Shown one piece after another: positions 1 to 6,208 of a stretch of 64,000 bases of DNA; the first letter of the stretch is position 1, and each line of letters opens with the position of its first letter. The stretch is from Ferrigenium straubiae (GTDB lineage Bacteria; Pseudomonadota; Gammaproteobacteria; Burkholderiales; Gallionellaceae): assembly GCA_019449655.1 (NCBI GenBank), contig JAHQXD010000002.1, positions 745,983 through 809,982 of the forward strand, in the 5' to 3' direction. The translations under genes and the position numbers were made by a program. The notes beneath the pieces were generated by a model, which searched no databases, was not told where the DNA came from, and was given only the letters and a program-made list of their open reading frames with translations.

Positions 1-70
1 AAGCGTTCGTTTGCCCTTTCTCCCGCTTGCGGGGGGAAGTTGGACAGGGGGAGAGCGTAGCGAGGGGATC

Positions 71-172
71 GGGCATGGCAAGTTTTCACGTGTGTTGTTC
101 CGCTTTAGCGGAATACAACCACGGGGACGCCCTTTCCGGGTGCATCATCAGGGGGTGGCGCTTGCCATGCCC
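71..172 (+). repeat. Long-range inverted repeat enclosing a hairpin, upstream of a diguanylate cyclase
   Basis: A 12-base arm at 71-82 (gggcatggcaag) is the exact reverse complement of 161-172. Inside it, 89-123 folds into a second stem: CGTG, GTTGT and TTCCGCT pair in order with AGCGGAA, ACAAC and CACG. The right arm ends 8 bases before the GAGGAGG ribosome-binding sequence (181-187) of the next gene, so in an mRNA this would be a closed multi-stem structure just ahead of it. It could be a structured leader or a small palindromic mobile repeat. The preceding 1-70 also carries a ccctttctcccgcttgcggg-type low-complexity repeat resembling elements found later in the window. Confidence 0.6.
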
Positions 173-194
173 GTTAGAGTGAGGAGGCGCCGGC

Positions 195-1259
195 TTGGAG
201 CAGCATACCTCCATAGGCAACGCAGCAGCGGCATATGATTTCGATCCTGCGCGCGCGCAGCGAATCATTGCTACGCTCGACCTGAATGCGGATGAGAACC
301 TGACGCGGCAGCTTCGCGCCGGTTTGCCGGGCGGGAATATGGAGGCGCTGGTCGATGCCTGCCTTGCAAAACTGGCGCGCAATCCTGATTTTGCGTCTAT
401 TGGCCGGGGCGGTTTTGGCGCAGCTTTCCGGCAGGGGTGGGTGGACTACCTGCAATGCTTTGGCCTGGGTTTCGATACTCCTGCCCATTTTTCCGGGCGC
501 ATGGCATTTTCCGCCGCCTGTGCACGCACAGGTATTCCACTCGGCCTGTTGCATCTGCAACATGACCTGATTCTTCAGTCTGTCATCGAGCTTCTTGCGG
601 CAAGCGGAAAGCCTGTGCAAAACCTTCAATCGCTGGCTGTTTATGTTTTGAAACTCGGTGCACTGGATGCCTATCTGGCAACCGAAGGCTACCGCGAAGC
701 CAGGATCGACACGCTGCAGGAAGCCTTGACCGAATCGCATGAGGAAATGTCGCGCCTGCACCATAGGGCCTCGACTGACCAGCTTACCGGTCTGACGAGC
801 TTCAGCAGCCTGATGGAGAAACTGGATCGGCAGATCACGGAAGCTGAGGAGCGGAAACAGCCACTGTGCGTCATGATGGCCGACCTGGATTTTTTCAAGA
901 AAGTCAACGATACCTACGGCCACATGATCGGCGATATGGTATTGCGGCATACGGCAGAGCGGATCCGGGCAGCGGTGCGCGATTTCGATATCGTGGGGCG
1001 CTTTGGCGGGGAAGAATTCACTGTCGTTCTGAAAAACACCGATGCCGGTTTGGCGAAAGCCATCGCGGAGCGTATCCGCGAAGAAATCGCCGCCACTCCC
1101 ATGCATATCAAGGGAATGAACATCCGCATTACCATCAGCCTGGGCGGGGCGATGATGAAGCGGGGAGAAACCAGGGAGGCTTTGCTCAACCGCGCCGATA
1201 CAGCCCTGTACGAGGCCAAGCGAACCGGACGGAATCGCGTGGTGTTTGCCGCATCGTAG
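195..1259 (+). CDS. Globin-coupled diguanylate cyclase with Cys at the proximal-His position
   Basis: This 354-residue protein has two parts. Residues about 10-165 have the pattern of a globin-coupled sensor (protoglobin) domain: a GWVDYLQCFGLGFDTPAHF segment followed by R102...C109-A-R-x-G-I-P. In family members the residue at 109 is the proximal heme histidine (H-A-R-x-G-I-P), so here it is cysteine. Residues about 190-354 are a GGDEF domain with the active-site motif GGEEF at 271-275. The RxxD product-inhibition site (R262, D265) sits exactly five residues earlier, so the enzyme should make cyclic di-GMP and be feedback-inhibited. The TTG start at 195 is chosen because GAGGAGG lies 7 bases upstream. 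No transmembrane segment is seen, so it is probably cytoplasmic. Whether it binds heme is unknown. Confidence 0.85.
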   Translation: MEQHTSIGNAAAAYDFDPARAQRIIATLDLNADENLTRQLRAGLPGGNMEALVDACLAKLARNPDFASIGRGGFGAAFRQGWVDYLQCFGLGFDTPAHFSGRMAFSAACARTGIPLGLLHLQHDLILQSVIELLAASGKPVQNLQSLAVYVLKLGALDAYLATEGYREARIDTLQEALTESHEEMSRLHHRASTDQLTGLTSFSSLMEKLDRQITEAEERKQPLCVMMADLDFFKKVNDTYGHMIGDMVLRHTAERIRAAVRDFDIVGRFGGEEFTVVLKNTDAGLAKAIAERIREEIAATPMHIKGMNIRITISLGGAMMKRGETREALLNRADTALYEAKRTGRNRVVFAAS

Positions 1260-1623
1260 GGCTGCCGGGCTGGGTGAAACGCGCCGTTTATATTGGTGCA
1301 TCCACTTATGCGGTTGCCCCCTCCGGGGAATTGCCCCTACATGGTTTACCTTATCGACCCATGGCCAATAAGGGCGTCTAATTGGTGTCGATGAGCGGCC
1401 ACGCGGACTCTATATCCGTTCTCCAGATTCGCTAGATTCTGGTCTGTCGCAGCCTCCGCCGGGCTACTTGGTACATACGCTCGCACTTGCCGTGGAAACT
1501 CGATCACGATGCACGGCAAGACTATATGCCGGTGAGTGCGCCATATCAACCCGCTGGCCAAGTGGTAAGAGAAGCACCGTAGAAGTGGATTGTAGTTAAC
1601 ACTAAACCAAAAGGAGAGTGACT
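1260..1623. other. Intergenic region, no gene seen
   Basis: About 360 bases between the cyclase and the SnoaL-like gene. No reading frame here has coding character. A weak GGGG-aattg-CCCC hairpin near 1326-1338 is the only structure noted, and an AAGGAG ribosome-binding site at 1611-1616 belongs to the next gene. The direct continuation of the cyclase 3' end (a gctgccggg run just after the stop) also appears in the remnant at 7554-7700. Confidence 0.5.
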
Positions 1624-2232
1624 ATGTCCGACCATACCCCAAGCAGAACCAAGCGGAGAAAAATTGCCACCGCCGCGCTAGGTGCAAGCCTGGCCGCCAT
1701 ACTTCTTATTGGCGCTGGCACTGCCGCCGCCGACAAGAACCTGTACCCCGGAACCAAGGTTGGCGAGTCCATGCCAAAGGTCAAGGGAATTCCGCCGGCG
1801 CTGGCCAAAAACCTGGCAAGTTTCGATGACCTCGACTTCCGGGTCTACACCGGCCAGCAGTGGCAGGACTTCCACAAGACTCACACGCAGGACGTTGTAG
1901 TGCACTGGCCTGACGGCCACCAGACAAAAGGCCTCGAGAAGCACATCGAGGACGTGAAGTACATGTTCACGTTCGCGCCCGACAACCGGATCAAGGAGCA
2001 CCCGGTCCGGTTTGGCACTGCGGATGGCCAGTGGACGGCCGTGACCGGCTGGCTAGAGGGTACCTTCACGAAGCCGATGGTTCTTCCGGATGGCAAGGCT
2101 ATTGAGCCGACCGGCAAGGCTTACCGCATCCCGATGGCGACGATAGGCCACTGGAACAAGGATGGGATCATGTTCGAGGAATTCCTTTTCTGGGACAACG
2201 GCGAGTTCATGAAGCAGATCGGGCTGCAATAA
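1624..2232 (+). CDS. Secreted SnoaL-like (ester cyclase family) protein
   Basis: A 202-residue protein with a basic N-terminus (SRTKRRK) and a hydrophobic stretch ending in GTAAADK, a good export signal. The mature part has the small alpha+beta barrel pattern of SnoaL/NTF2-like proteins: a VVVHWPDG strand followed by a helix, GTADGQWTAVTGWLEGTF and a C-terminal MFEEFLFWDNGEFMKQIGL, as in SnoaL-type ester cyclases. ATG 1624 is preferred over GTG 1618 because AAGGAG at 1611-1616 is correctly spaced for it. It is probably periplasmic; the substrate cannot be read from sequence. It leads the redox-gene cluster that follows, about 90 bases upstream of the first Rieske gene, so cotranscription is possible but not shown. 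Confidence 0.7.
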   Translation: MSDHTPSRTKRRKIATAALGASLAAILLIGAGTAAADKNLYPGTKVGESMPKVKGIPPALAKNLASFDDLDFRVYTGQQWQDFHKTHTQDVVVHWPDGHQTKGLEKHIEDVKYMFTFAPDNRIKEHPVRFGTADGQWTAVTGWLEGTFTKPMVLPDGKAIEPTGKAYRIPMATIGHWNKDGIMFEEFLFWDNGEFMKQIGLQ

Positions 2233-2321
2233 ACTGCAACAGCCAGAAGGGGCAAGCCACTCGCACCAGTGTCACGGTTCTCCTGGCATCAATGCTCAGC
2301 TTCGAGAGGTGGATAAAGACG

Positions 2322-2627
2322 ATGACGTGGACCTACGTGATGGAAGAGGTGGCATTACCGGAGGGCGGCATGGCGCCGGTTTATCCGCTGGGGGTTAATG
2401 TCGTCATCGCGCGCGTCGGCGGAACGGTCTACGCTGTCTCGGGAAAATGCGCACACATGGCTTGTCCGTTGTTCTGCGGCTCGCTCGACGGCCATACTCT
2501 TGCCTGTCCGTGCCACGACTGGCGCTACGACATCAGGACGGGAAAATTCCTTGATGCGCCCGAGCTTGCCCTTGCTGCCTACCCCGCAAAATCCGAGGCA
2601 GGCAAACTGTTCGTCAATCTCGGCTGA
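2322..2627 (+). CDS. Rieske [2Fe-2S] ferredoxin-like protein
   Basis: A 101-residue single-domain Rieske protein. The cluster ligands are C43-x-H45 and C62-x-x-H65, separated by 16 residues, matching the C-x-H/C-x-x-H Rieske pattern. No export signal is present, so it should be a soluble cytoplasmic electron carrier of the kind that serves oxygenases or reductases. ATG 2322 is chosen because GAGAGG at 2304-2309 lies about 12 bases upstream; an upstream ATG at 2292 would add ten residues outside the fold. It starts the tight series Rieske, glutaredoxin, FTR-type protein, Rieske. No oxygenase alpha subunit is nearby to identify its partner. Confidence 0.8.
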   Translation: MTWTYVMEEVALPEGGMAPVYPLGVNVVIARVGGTVYAVSGKCAHMACPLFCGSLDGHTLACPCHDWRYDIRTGKFLDAPELALAAYPAKSEAGKLFVNLG

Positions 2628-2639
2628 AAGGAGAATGCG

Positions 2640-2891
2640 ATGACGAAGGTTTCCATGTACACGCTATCCACCTGCCCCTGGTGCAGAAAAACCAAGAAGT
2701 TCTTCGCTGAACGCAACATCTCGTTCGATTTCACGGATTACGATCTCGCCGACGAGGCAACGCAGCGCAAGATCATGGTTGAGCTCGATGCCGAGGGGGC
2801 CAGCGGCTTTCCATTCGTCCGGATCGGCGATCAGGTCGTCGTAGGCTACCAGCCCGATCGCTACACTAAACTGCTGGGACTCTCCGAATGA
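2640..2891 (+). CDS. Glutaredoxin-like protein (CPWC)
   Basis: An 83-residue thioredoxin-fold protein with the dithiol active site C12-P-W-C15 near the N-terminus. GFPFVRIGDQVVVGYQPD supplies the (here F-P) cis-proline loop and following strand of glutaredoxins and NrdH-like redoxins. AAAGGAG at 2627-2633 precedes the ATG. The gene is 12 bases after the Rieske gene, and its stop overlaps the start of the FTR-type gene as ATGA. The overlap implies translational coupling and suggests the glutaredoxin is a substrate or partner of that disulfide reductase. The partnership is an inference from gene order. Confidence 0.85.
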   Translation: MTKVSMYTLSTCPWCRKTKKFFAERNISFDFTDYDLADEATQRKIMVELDAEGASGFPFVRIGDQVVVGYQPDRYTKLLGLSE

Positions 2892-3223
2892 ATACCGAAT
2901 CCAGAAAAAAGGCACTGCGCCACTTTTTCGGCAAGGTTGTCGAGCCGATGGGCTTCAAGTTCACGCCGGACACCGAACTGGCGGAGTTTCTCCTCGATCA
3001 GGAGGTAATGCTTGAGGCCAAGCACGGCGTGCCCTTCTGTCCCTGCCAGCCGATCCGGCACGACCGTTCTCGCGACATGCAAATCGTTTGTCCGTGCATA
3101 CCGTTCCACCGCAAGCATTTCGATGCCATGAAGCGTTGCTGGTGCGGGTTATTCGTACATCAGGACGTCACGGATCCGGACAGCTTGCCGCAAGTGCCGG
3201 CAAAGGAGATGGGCATTGAGTAA
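2888..3223 (+). CDS. Ferredoxin-thioredoxin reductase catalytic-subunit-like protein
   Basis: A 111-residue protein with three C-x-C motifs, C51-P-C53, C68-P-C70 and C84-W-C86, the arrangement of the catalytic chain of ferredoxin:thioredoxin reductase. In that family four cysteines hold a [4Fe-4S] cluster and two form the redox disulfide that reduces a thioredoxin-fold partner. The spacings differ from the plant/cyanobacterial enzyme, and the third motif is CWC rather than CHC, so the histidine close to the cluster is missing. No gene for the second (variable) FTR subunit is present. It overlaps the glutaredoxin upstream by four bases and the second Rieske gene downstream by eight, so these three genes are translationally coupled. 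Confidence 0.82.
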   Translation: MNTESRKKALRHFFGKVVEPMGFKFTPDTELAEFLLDQEVMLEAKHGVPFCPCQPIRHDRSRDMQIVCPCIPFHRKHFDAMKRCWCGLFVHQDVTDPDSLPQVPAKEMGIE

Positions 3224-3611
3224 CAACTTCATCCGGGCAATCAGAACCGCCGAGGTTGCGCCGGGAGGAATGAAGGCGGTCGAGTTGAATGGACGCGAGC
3301 TCGTCATCTGCAACTGCGGGGGGACTTTTTATGCGATTGGCCGGCGCTGTGGACACATGAACGCGCCGCTCGAAATGGGGACGCTCGATGGCTCAATCCT
3401 CACCTGCGCCATGCATTGCGCCCAGTTTGACGTTACGACGGGAGAAGCGCTCGCGGGTCCCGTGCCCCCCTACTTGGGAAACGAGTCACCTCCGCCAAGG
3501 ACCGCAGCTTTACTCCAGAACGTCGGTACGCTGATGCAGCACATCCGCACTGAACCCATCCGCACCTACGAGGCAAAAGTCGAATCCGAGTGGGTGCTGG
3601 TCGCGCTTTAG
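3216..3611 (+). CDS. Rieske [2Fe-2S] protein, second copy
   Basis: A 131-residue protein with Rieske ligands C45-x-H47 and C64-x-x-H67, again 16 residues apart. It differs clearly from the Rieske protein at 2322 and has a C-terminal extension of roughly 50 residues (after about residue 80) that may form a docking tail. The TTG start at 3216 lies 7 bases after AAAGGAG (3202-3208) and inside the end of the FTR-type gene. It is probably the electron donor or acceptor for the coupled disulfide reductase, which would be unusual because FTR enzymes normally take electrons from a plant-type or bacterial 4Fe/2Fe ferredoxin. The role is inferred. Confidence 0.8.
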   Translation: MSNNFIRAIRTAEVAPGGMKAVELNGRELVICNCGGTFYAIGRRCGHMNAPLEMGTLDGSILTCAMHCAQFDVTTGEALAGPVPPYLGNESPPPRTAALLQNVGTLMQHIRTEPIRTYEAKVESEWVLVAL

Positions 3612-3656
3612 CGCATTTGCAGGCCTGTTGAAGTCGTCACTAAAGGAGAAAACATC

Positions 3657-3686
3657 ATGCCAATGCTGGCGGTGCAGGTCGGATAA
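3657..3686 (+). other. Nine-codon ORF with its own ribosome-binding site, possible gene remnant
   Basis: TAAAGGAG at about 3641-3648 precedes an ATG that reads MPMLAVQVG and then stops. The opening is like that of zinc-type alcohol dehydrogenases (M-x-A-V-Q-V), so this may be the stub of a deleted gene between the Rieske and FMN reductase genes. It could equally be a chance short ORF. Confidence 0.25.
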
Positions 3687-3721
3687 GCAGTACTGGCACA
3701 ATACTTTAACAGGAGAAAGAA

Positions 3722-4291
3722 ATGAACTCAGTGAATAAGACACGCGACGTAGCCGTGATTGTCGGCAGCCTCAGGAAGGATTCAATCAACCGAAAAGTGG
3801 CCAACGCACTCGCCGAGCTTGCGCCTGCTACGCTGAAGCTCAGCATCATCGAAATCGGGCACTTGCCGATCTACAATCAAGACGGGGATGAGAATCCACC
3901 AGCGGAATGGGTGGCATTTCGCCAGCGCATCATGGCAGCCGACGCCGTGCTCTTCGTTACGCCGGAGCATAACCGTTCGGTCCCTGCCGCCCTGAAGAAC
4001 GCTATCGATATCGGCTCAAGGCCTTATGGCAAAAACGCATGGAGCGGCAAGCCGGGTGCGGTCGTCAGCGCGTCGCCAGGTGCCATCGGCGGGTTCGGCG
4101 CCAACCATCACCTGCGCCAGTCACTGGTGTTTCTGAACGTACCGGCGATGGCGCAGCCGGAAGCCTATCTCGGCGGTGCCGATAAGTTATTTGATGCACA
4201 TGGCAAGCTAGCCAACGACGGGACGCGCAAATTTCTGCAGGATTTCCTGCAGGCGTTTGGCGCGTGGATCACGGCGAACACCAAATCATAA
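3722..4291 (+). CDS. NAD(P)H-dependent FMN reductase (ChrR/YieF-like)
   Basis: A 189-residue flavodoxin-like protein of the NADPH-dependent FMN reductase family. GSLRKDSINRKVA (residues 15-27) is the FMN phosphate-binding loop, and PEHNRSVPAALKNAIDIGSR carries the typical P-E-x-N-x-S-x-P-x-x-L-K-N-x-x-D segment. Members reduce quinones, azo dyes or chromate in the cytoplasm using a bound FMN. AGGAGA lies just before the ATG. It sits between the Rieske/FTR cluster and two dehydrogenases, in a run of same-strand oxidoreductase genes. The physiological substrate is unknown. Confidence 0.85.
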   Translation: MNSVNKTRDVAVIVGSLRKDSINRKVANALAELAPATLKLSIIEIGHLPIYNQDGDENPPAEWVAFRQRIMAADAVLFVTPEHNRSVPAALKNAIDIGSRPYGKNAWSGKPGAVVSASPGAIGGFGANHHLRQSLVFLNVPAMAQPEAYLGGADKLFDAHGKLANDGTRKFLQDFLQAFGAWITANTKS

Positions 4292-4333
4292 CTGCGGATT
4301 TGCGCGCGACACCGCGAGCAGAAAGGACATGTC

Positions 4334-5098
4334 ATGGACAGCCAGTTGCTGAACTATACGGGTAAAGTCGTGATGATCACCGGGGCCAGCAGCGGCATTG
4401 GACGTGCCACGGCTCTCGCCTTTGCCCGCCAGGGCGCAAAAGTCTGCATCGGCGATGTCAGCGCGGGTGCTGCGGAAACCGTCGAGCTGATCAAAAAAGA
4501 AGGTGGCGAAGCGCTTTTCGTCAAGACGGATGTCAGCCAGGTCGCGTCGGTCGAAGCGCTCGTCCAGGCCACGGTGGATGCTTTTGGCGCTTTGGACTGC
4601 GCCTTCAACAATTCCGGCATTCTGCCGCCGACCAAACCTCTGGCCGAGACGGAGGACTCCGACTTCGACAAGGTCATCGCGGTCGATCTCAAGGGCGTTT
4701 TTTTGTGCATGAAGTATGAAATCCGCCACATGCTCAAGGCCGGTGGCGGCGCAATAGTCAATACTGCTTCCGTAGCCGGCGTCATTGGCGACCCCGGCAT
4801 GTCGCCTTACGTGGCCGCCAAGCACGGCGTGATTGGCCTGACCAAAGCCGCCGCGATCGATTACGCAACTAAAGGCATCCGCGTAAACGCGGTAGCCCCC
4901 GGCCTGGTGGAAACCCCCATGACGGCGGGCTGGCTGAAGGACCCGGCCTACCGCCAGATGGTCATCGGCAACAGCCCCCTCGGTCGTCCGGCACGCCCGG
5001 AGGAAATAGCCGGAATGGTGCTGTTTCTCTGCTCGCCTTCAGCCAGTTTCGCCACTGGGGGTGTGTATATGGTGGATGGAGGCCAGTCAGCCCATTAA
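4334..5098 (+). CDS. Short-chain dehydrogenase/reductase (SDR)
   Basis: A 254-residue classical SDR. It has the cofactor motif TGASSGIG (residues 16-23), NNSG (92-95, usually NNAG), catalytic S146, and Y159-x-x-x-K163. The C-terminus reads GGVYMVDGGQSAH as in many FabG-like and alcohol dehydrogenases of this class. An aspartate (D41) follows the second strand, which favours NAD(H). AGAAAGGAC precedes the ATG. It is followed 48 bases later by a second SDR, so the pair may act on successive steps or on both alcohols of one substrate. The substrate cannot be deduced. Confidence 0.85.
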   Translation: MDSQLLNYTGKVVMITGASSGIGRATALAFARQGAKVCIGDVSAGAAETVELIKKEGGEALFVKTDVSQVASVEALVQATVDAFGALDCAFNNSGILPPTKPLAETEDSDFDKVIAVDLKGVFLCMKYEIRHMLKAGGGAIVNTASVAGVIGDPGMSPYVAAKHGVIGLTKAAAIDYATKGIRVNAVAPGLVETPMTAGWLKDPAYRQMVIGNSPLGRPARPEEIAGMVLFLCSPSASFATGGVYMVDGGQSAH

Positions 5099-5146
5099 AC
5101 CTGATAGCCGCCACGGTGGAACTTCGACTTGATATAGGAGACGATT

Positions 5147-5908
5147 ATGGCACAGCGCGCATTAGTAACAGCCGGCGCGTCCGGCATCGGGAAAGAAATT
5201 GCGAGAGCCTACGCGGCGAACGGCGCCAAAGTCTGCGTTTGCGACATCGATGCGAAGGCGCTGGATACGGCGGCGAAGGATATTCCAGGCCTGAAGACCA
5301 TCGTCTGCGACGTGTCAAAACGTGATGACATCGAACGCATGGTCGCCGCTTCCGTCGAGGCGCTGGGCGGGCTCGATGTGCTGGTGAACAACGCCGGCAT
5401 CGCAGGGCCAACGGCGCCCGTTGAGGACTCTGACCCCGATCAATGGGAGGCGGTGATGACCGTCGATGTCATTGGGACGTTTCACGTCACACGCCATTGC
5501 ATTCCACACCTGAAAAAATCCGCCTCCGGAAGCATCGTCGTGATGTCGTCGGTCGGCGGACGCTTCGGCTATCCGAACCGCAGCGCATACTGCACGGCGA
5601 AGATGGGGCTGATCGGTTTCGCCAAAACGCTTTCGCGCGAATTGGGTCAGTACAATATTCGCGTCAACGCCATCGCGCCGGGAGCCGTCGGCGGTGGCCG
5701 CATCGAACGCGTTCTTCAGGGCCGCGCCGCCGCGGAACACAAAACGCTGGAAGAAGTCAGGGCGGCCGCGATGAGCGTCCAGTCGCTGAAACGTTTTGTC
5801 GATCCCGGGGACATTGCCGCGCTGATCCTGTTCCTGACATCGGAAGCGGGAAAGTCAATCTCCGGCCAAGTACTGCCCATCGACAACGACGCACAGACTT
5901 CCGCATAA
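5147..5908 (+). CDS. Short-chain dehydrogenase/reductase (SDR), second copy
   Basis: A 253-residue classical SDR with TAGASGIG (residues 8-15), NNAG (81-84), S135 and Y148-x-x-x-K152. D33 after the second strand suggests NAD preference. A longer loop near residues 185-215 (GGRIERVLQGRAAAEHKT...) is seen in SDRs acting on bulky or hydroxyacyl substrates. An AGGAGA ribosome-binding site precedes the ATG. It shares only the SDR core with the neighbour at 4334, so it is not a recent duplicate. It closes the accessory redox block. Confidence 0.85.
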   Translation: MAQRALVTAGASGIGKEIARAYAANGAKVCVCDIDAKALDTAAKDIPGLKTIVCDVSKRDDIERMVAASVEALGGLDVLVNNAGIAGPTAPVEDSDPDQWEAVMTVDVIGTFHVTRHCIPHLKKSASGSIVVMSSVGGRFGYPNRSAYCTAKMGLIGFAKTLSRELGQYNIRVNAIAPGAVGGGRIERVLQGRAAAEHKTLEEVRAAAMSVQSLKRFVDPGDIAALILFLTSEAGKSISGQVLPIDNDAQTSA

Positions 5909-5978
5909 TTCACTCGGCGGCAAACAAACCGAATTAGCATCGGCAGCGCACGGCAGGGGGCAGGTCAGGTAATTACCC

Positions 5979-6157
5979 CGCCGCTGGCATATAATTCATC
6001 CATAATACGAAATTTCATCGCCATGCCGATAAAACCACCCGCGCGTCCGGAACATCCATTCGCCGGACGGGCTCGCTAAAGATGCCGGGGTTACCGCCGA
6101 TCCCTCCCGATTTTGTTTGGCCGTTCGCGCCGGCGCCCGCATGGATAGCTGGCGTGG
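5979..6157 (+). repeat. Duplicated promoter/leader/5' gene segment, copy A
   Basis: This segment closely matches 7785-7967 (copy B, the promoter and start of the CPA2 antiporter gene). The match runs base for base with scattered substitutions and one single-base gap. It includes a perfect TATAAT at 5990-5995 and a leader hairpin (cgtccgg 6044-6050 with ccggacg 6063-6069). The matching stops just after codon 24 of the antiporter frame. Copy A now lies upstream of the CorC/HlyC gene and may act as its promoter. Confidence 0.85.
5990..5995 (+). promoter_or_regulatory. -10 element, TATAAT (copy A)
   Basis: A perfect TATAAT in the duplicated leader. No convincing -35 hexamer lies 16-18 bases upstream, so either the -10 region is used with an activator or the match is partial. 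Conservation of this element in both copies of the duplication supports function. Confidence 0.5.
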
Positions 6158-6180
6158 TTGCGACACACCACCGAGTGTAA
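6082..6180 (+). pseudogene. Truncated 5' end of a CPA2 antiporter gene
   Basis: The frame from ATG 6082 reads MPGLPPIPPDFVWPFAPAPA and continues WIAG before diverging and stopping at 6178-6180. The intact antiporter at 7890 begins MPGLLPIPPDLAWPFALALA followed by WIAG. This is therefore an N-terminal stub of a paralogous or duplicated copy, cut at about codon 24. The rest of the gene has been replaced by the CorC/HlyC gene. Confidence 0.8.
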
Positions 6181-6208
6181 TCTTGGCTATTCCTCTTGGA
6201 ACCGTCGA

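Noticed and set aside
71..172. Cyclic di-GMP (GEMM) riboswitch
   Set aside because: The position before a diguanylate cyclase is suggestive, but the conserved GEMM core bases and tetraloop receptor could not be found. Left as an unassigned structured element.
174..1301. 375-codon minus-strand frame opposite the diguanylate cyclase
   Set aside because: The plus strand carries GGEEF and a good ribosome-binding site; the reverse frame has no domain.
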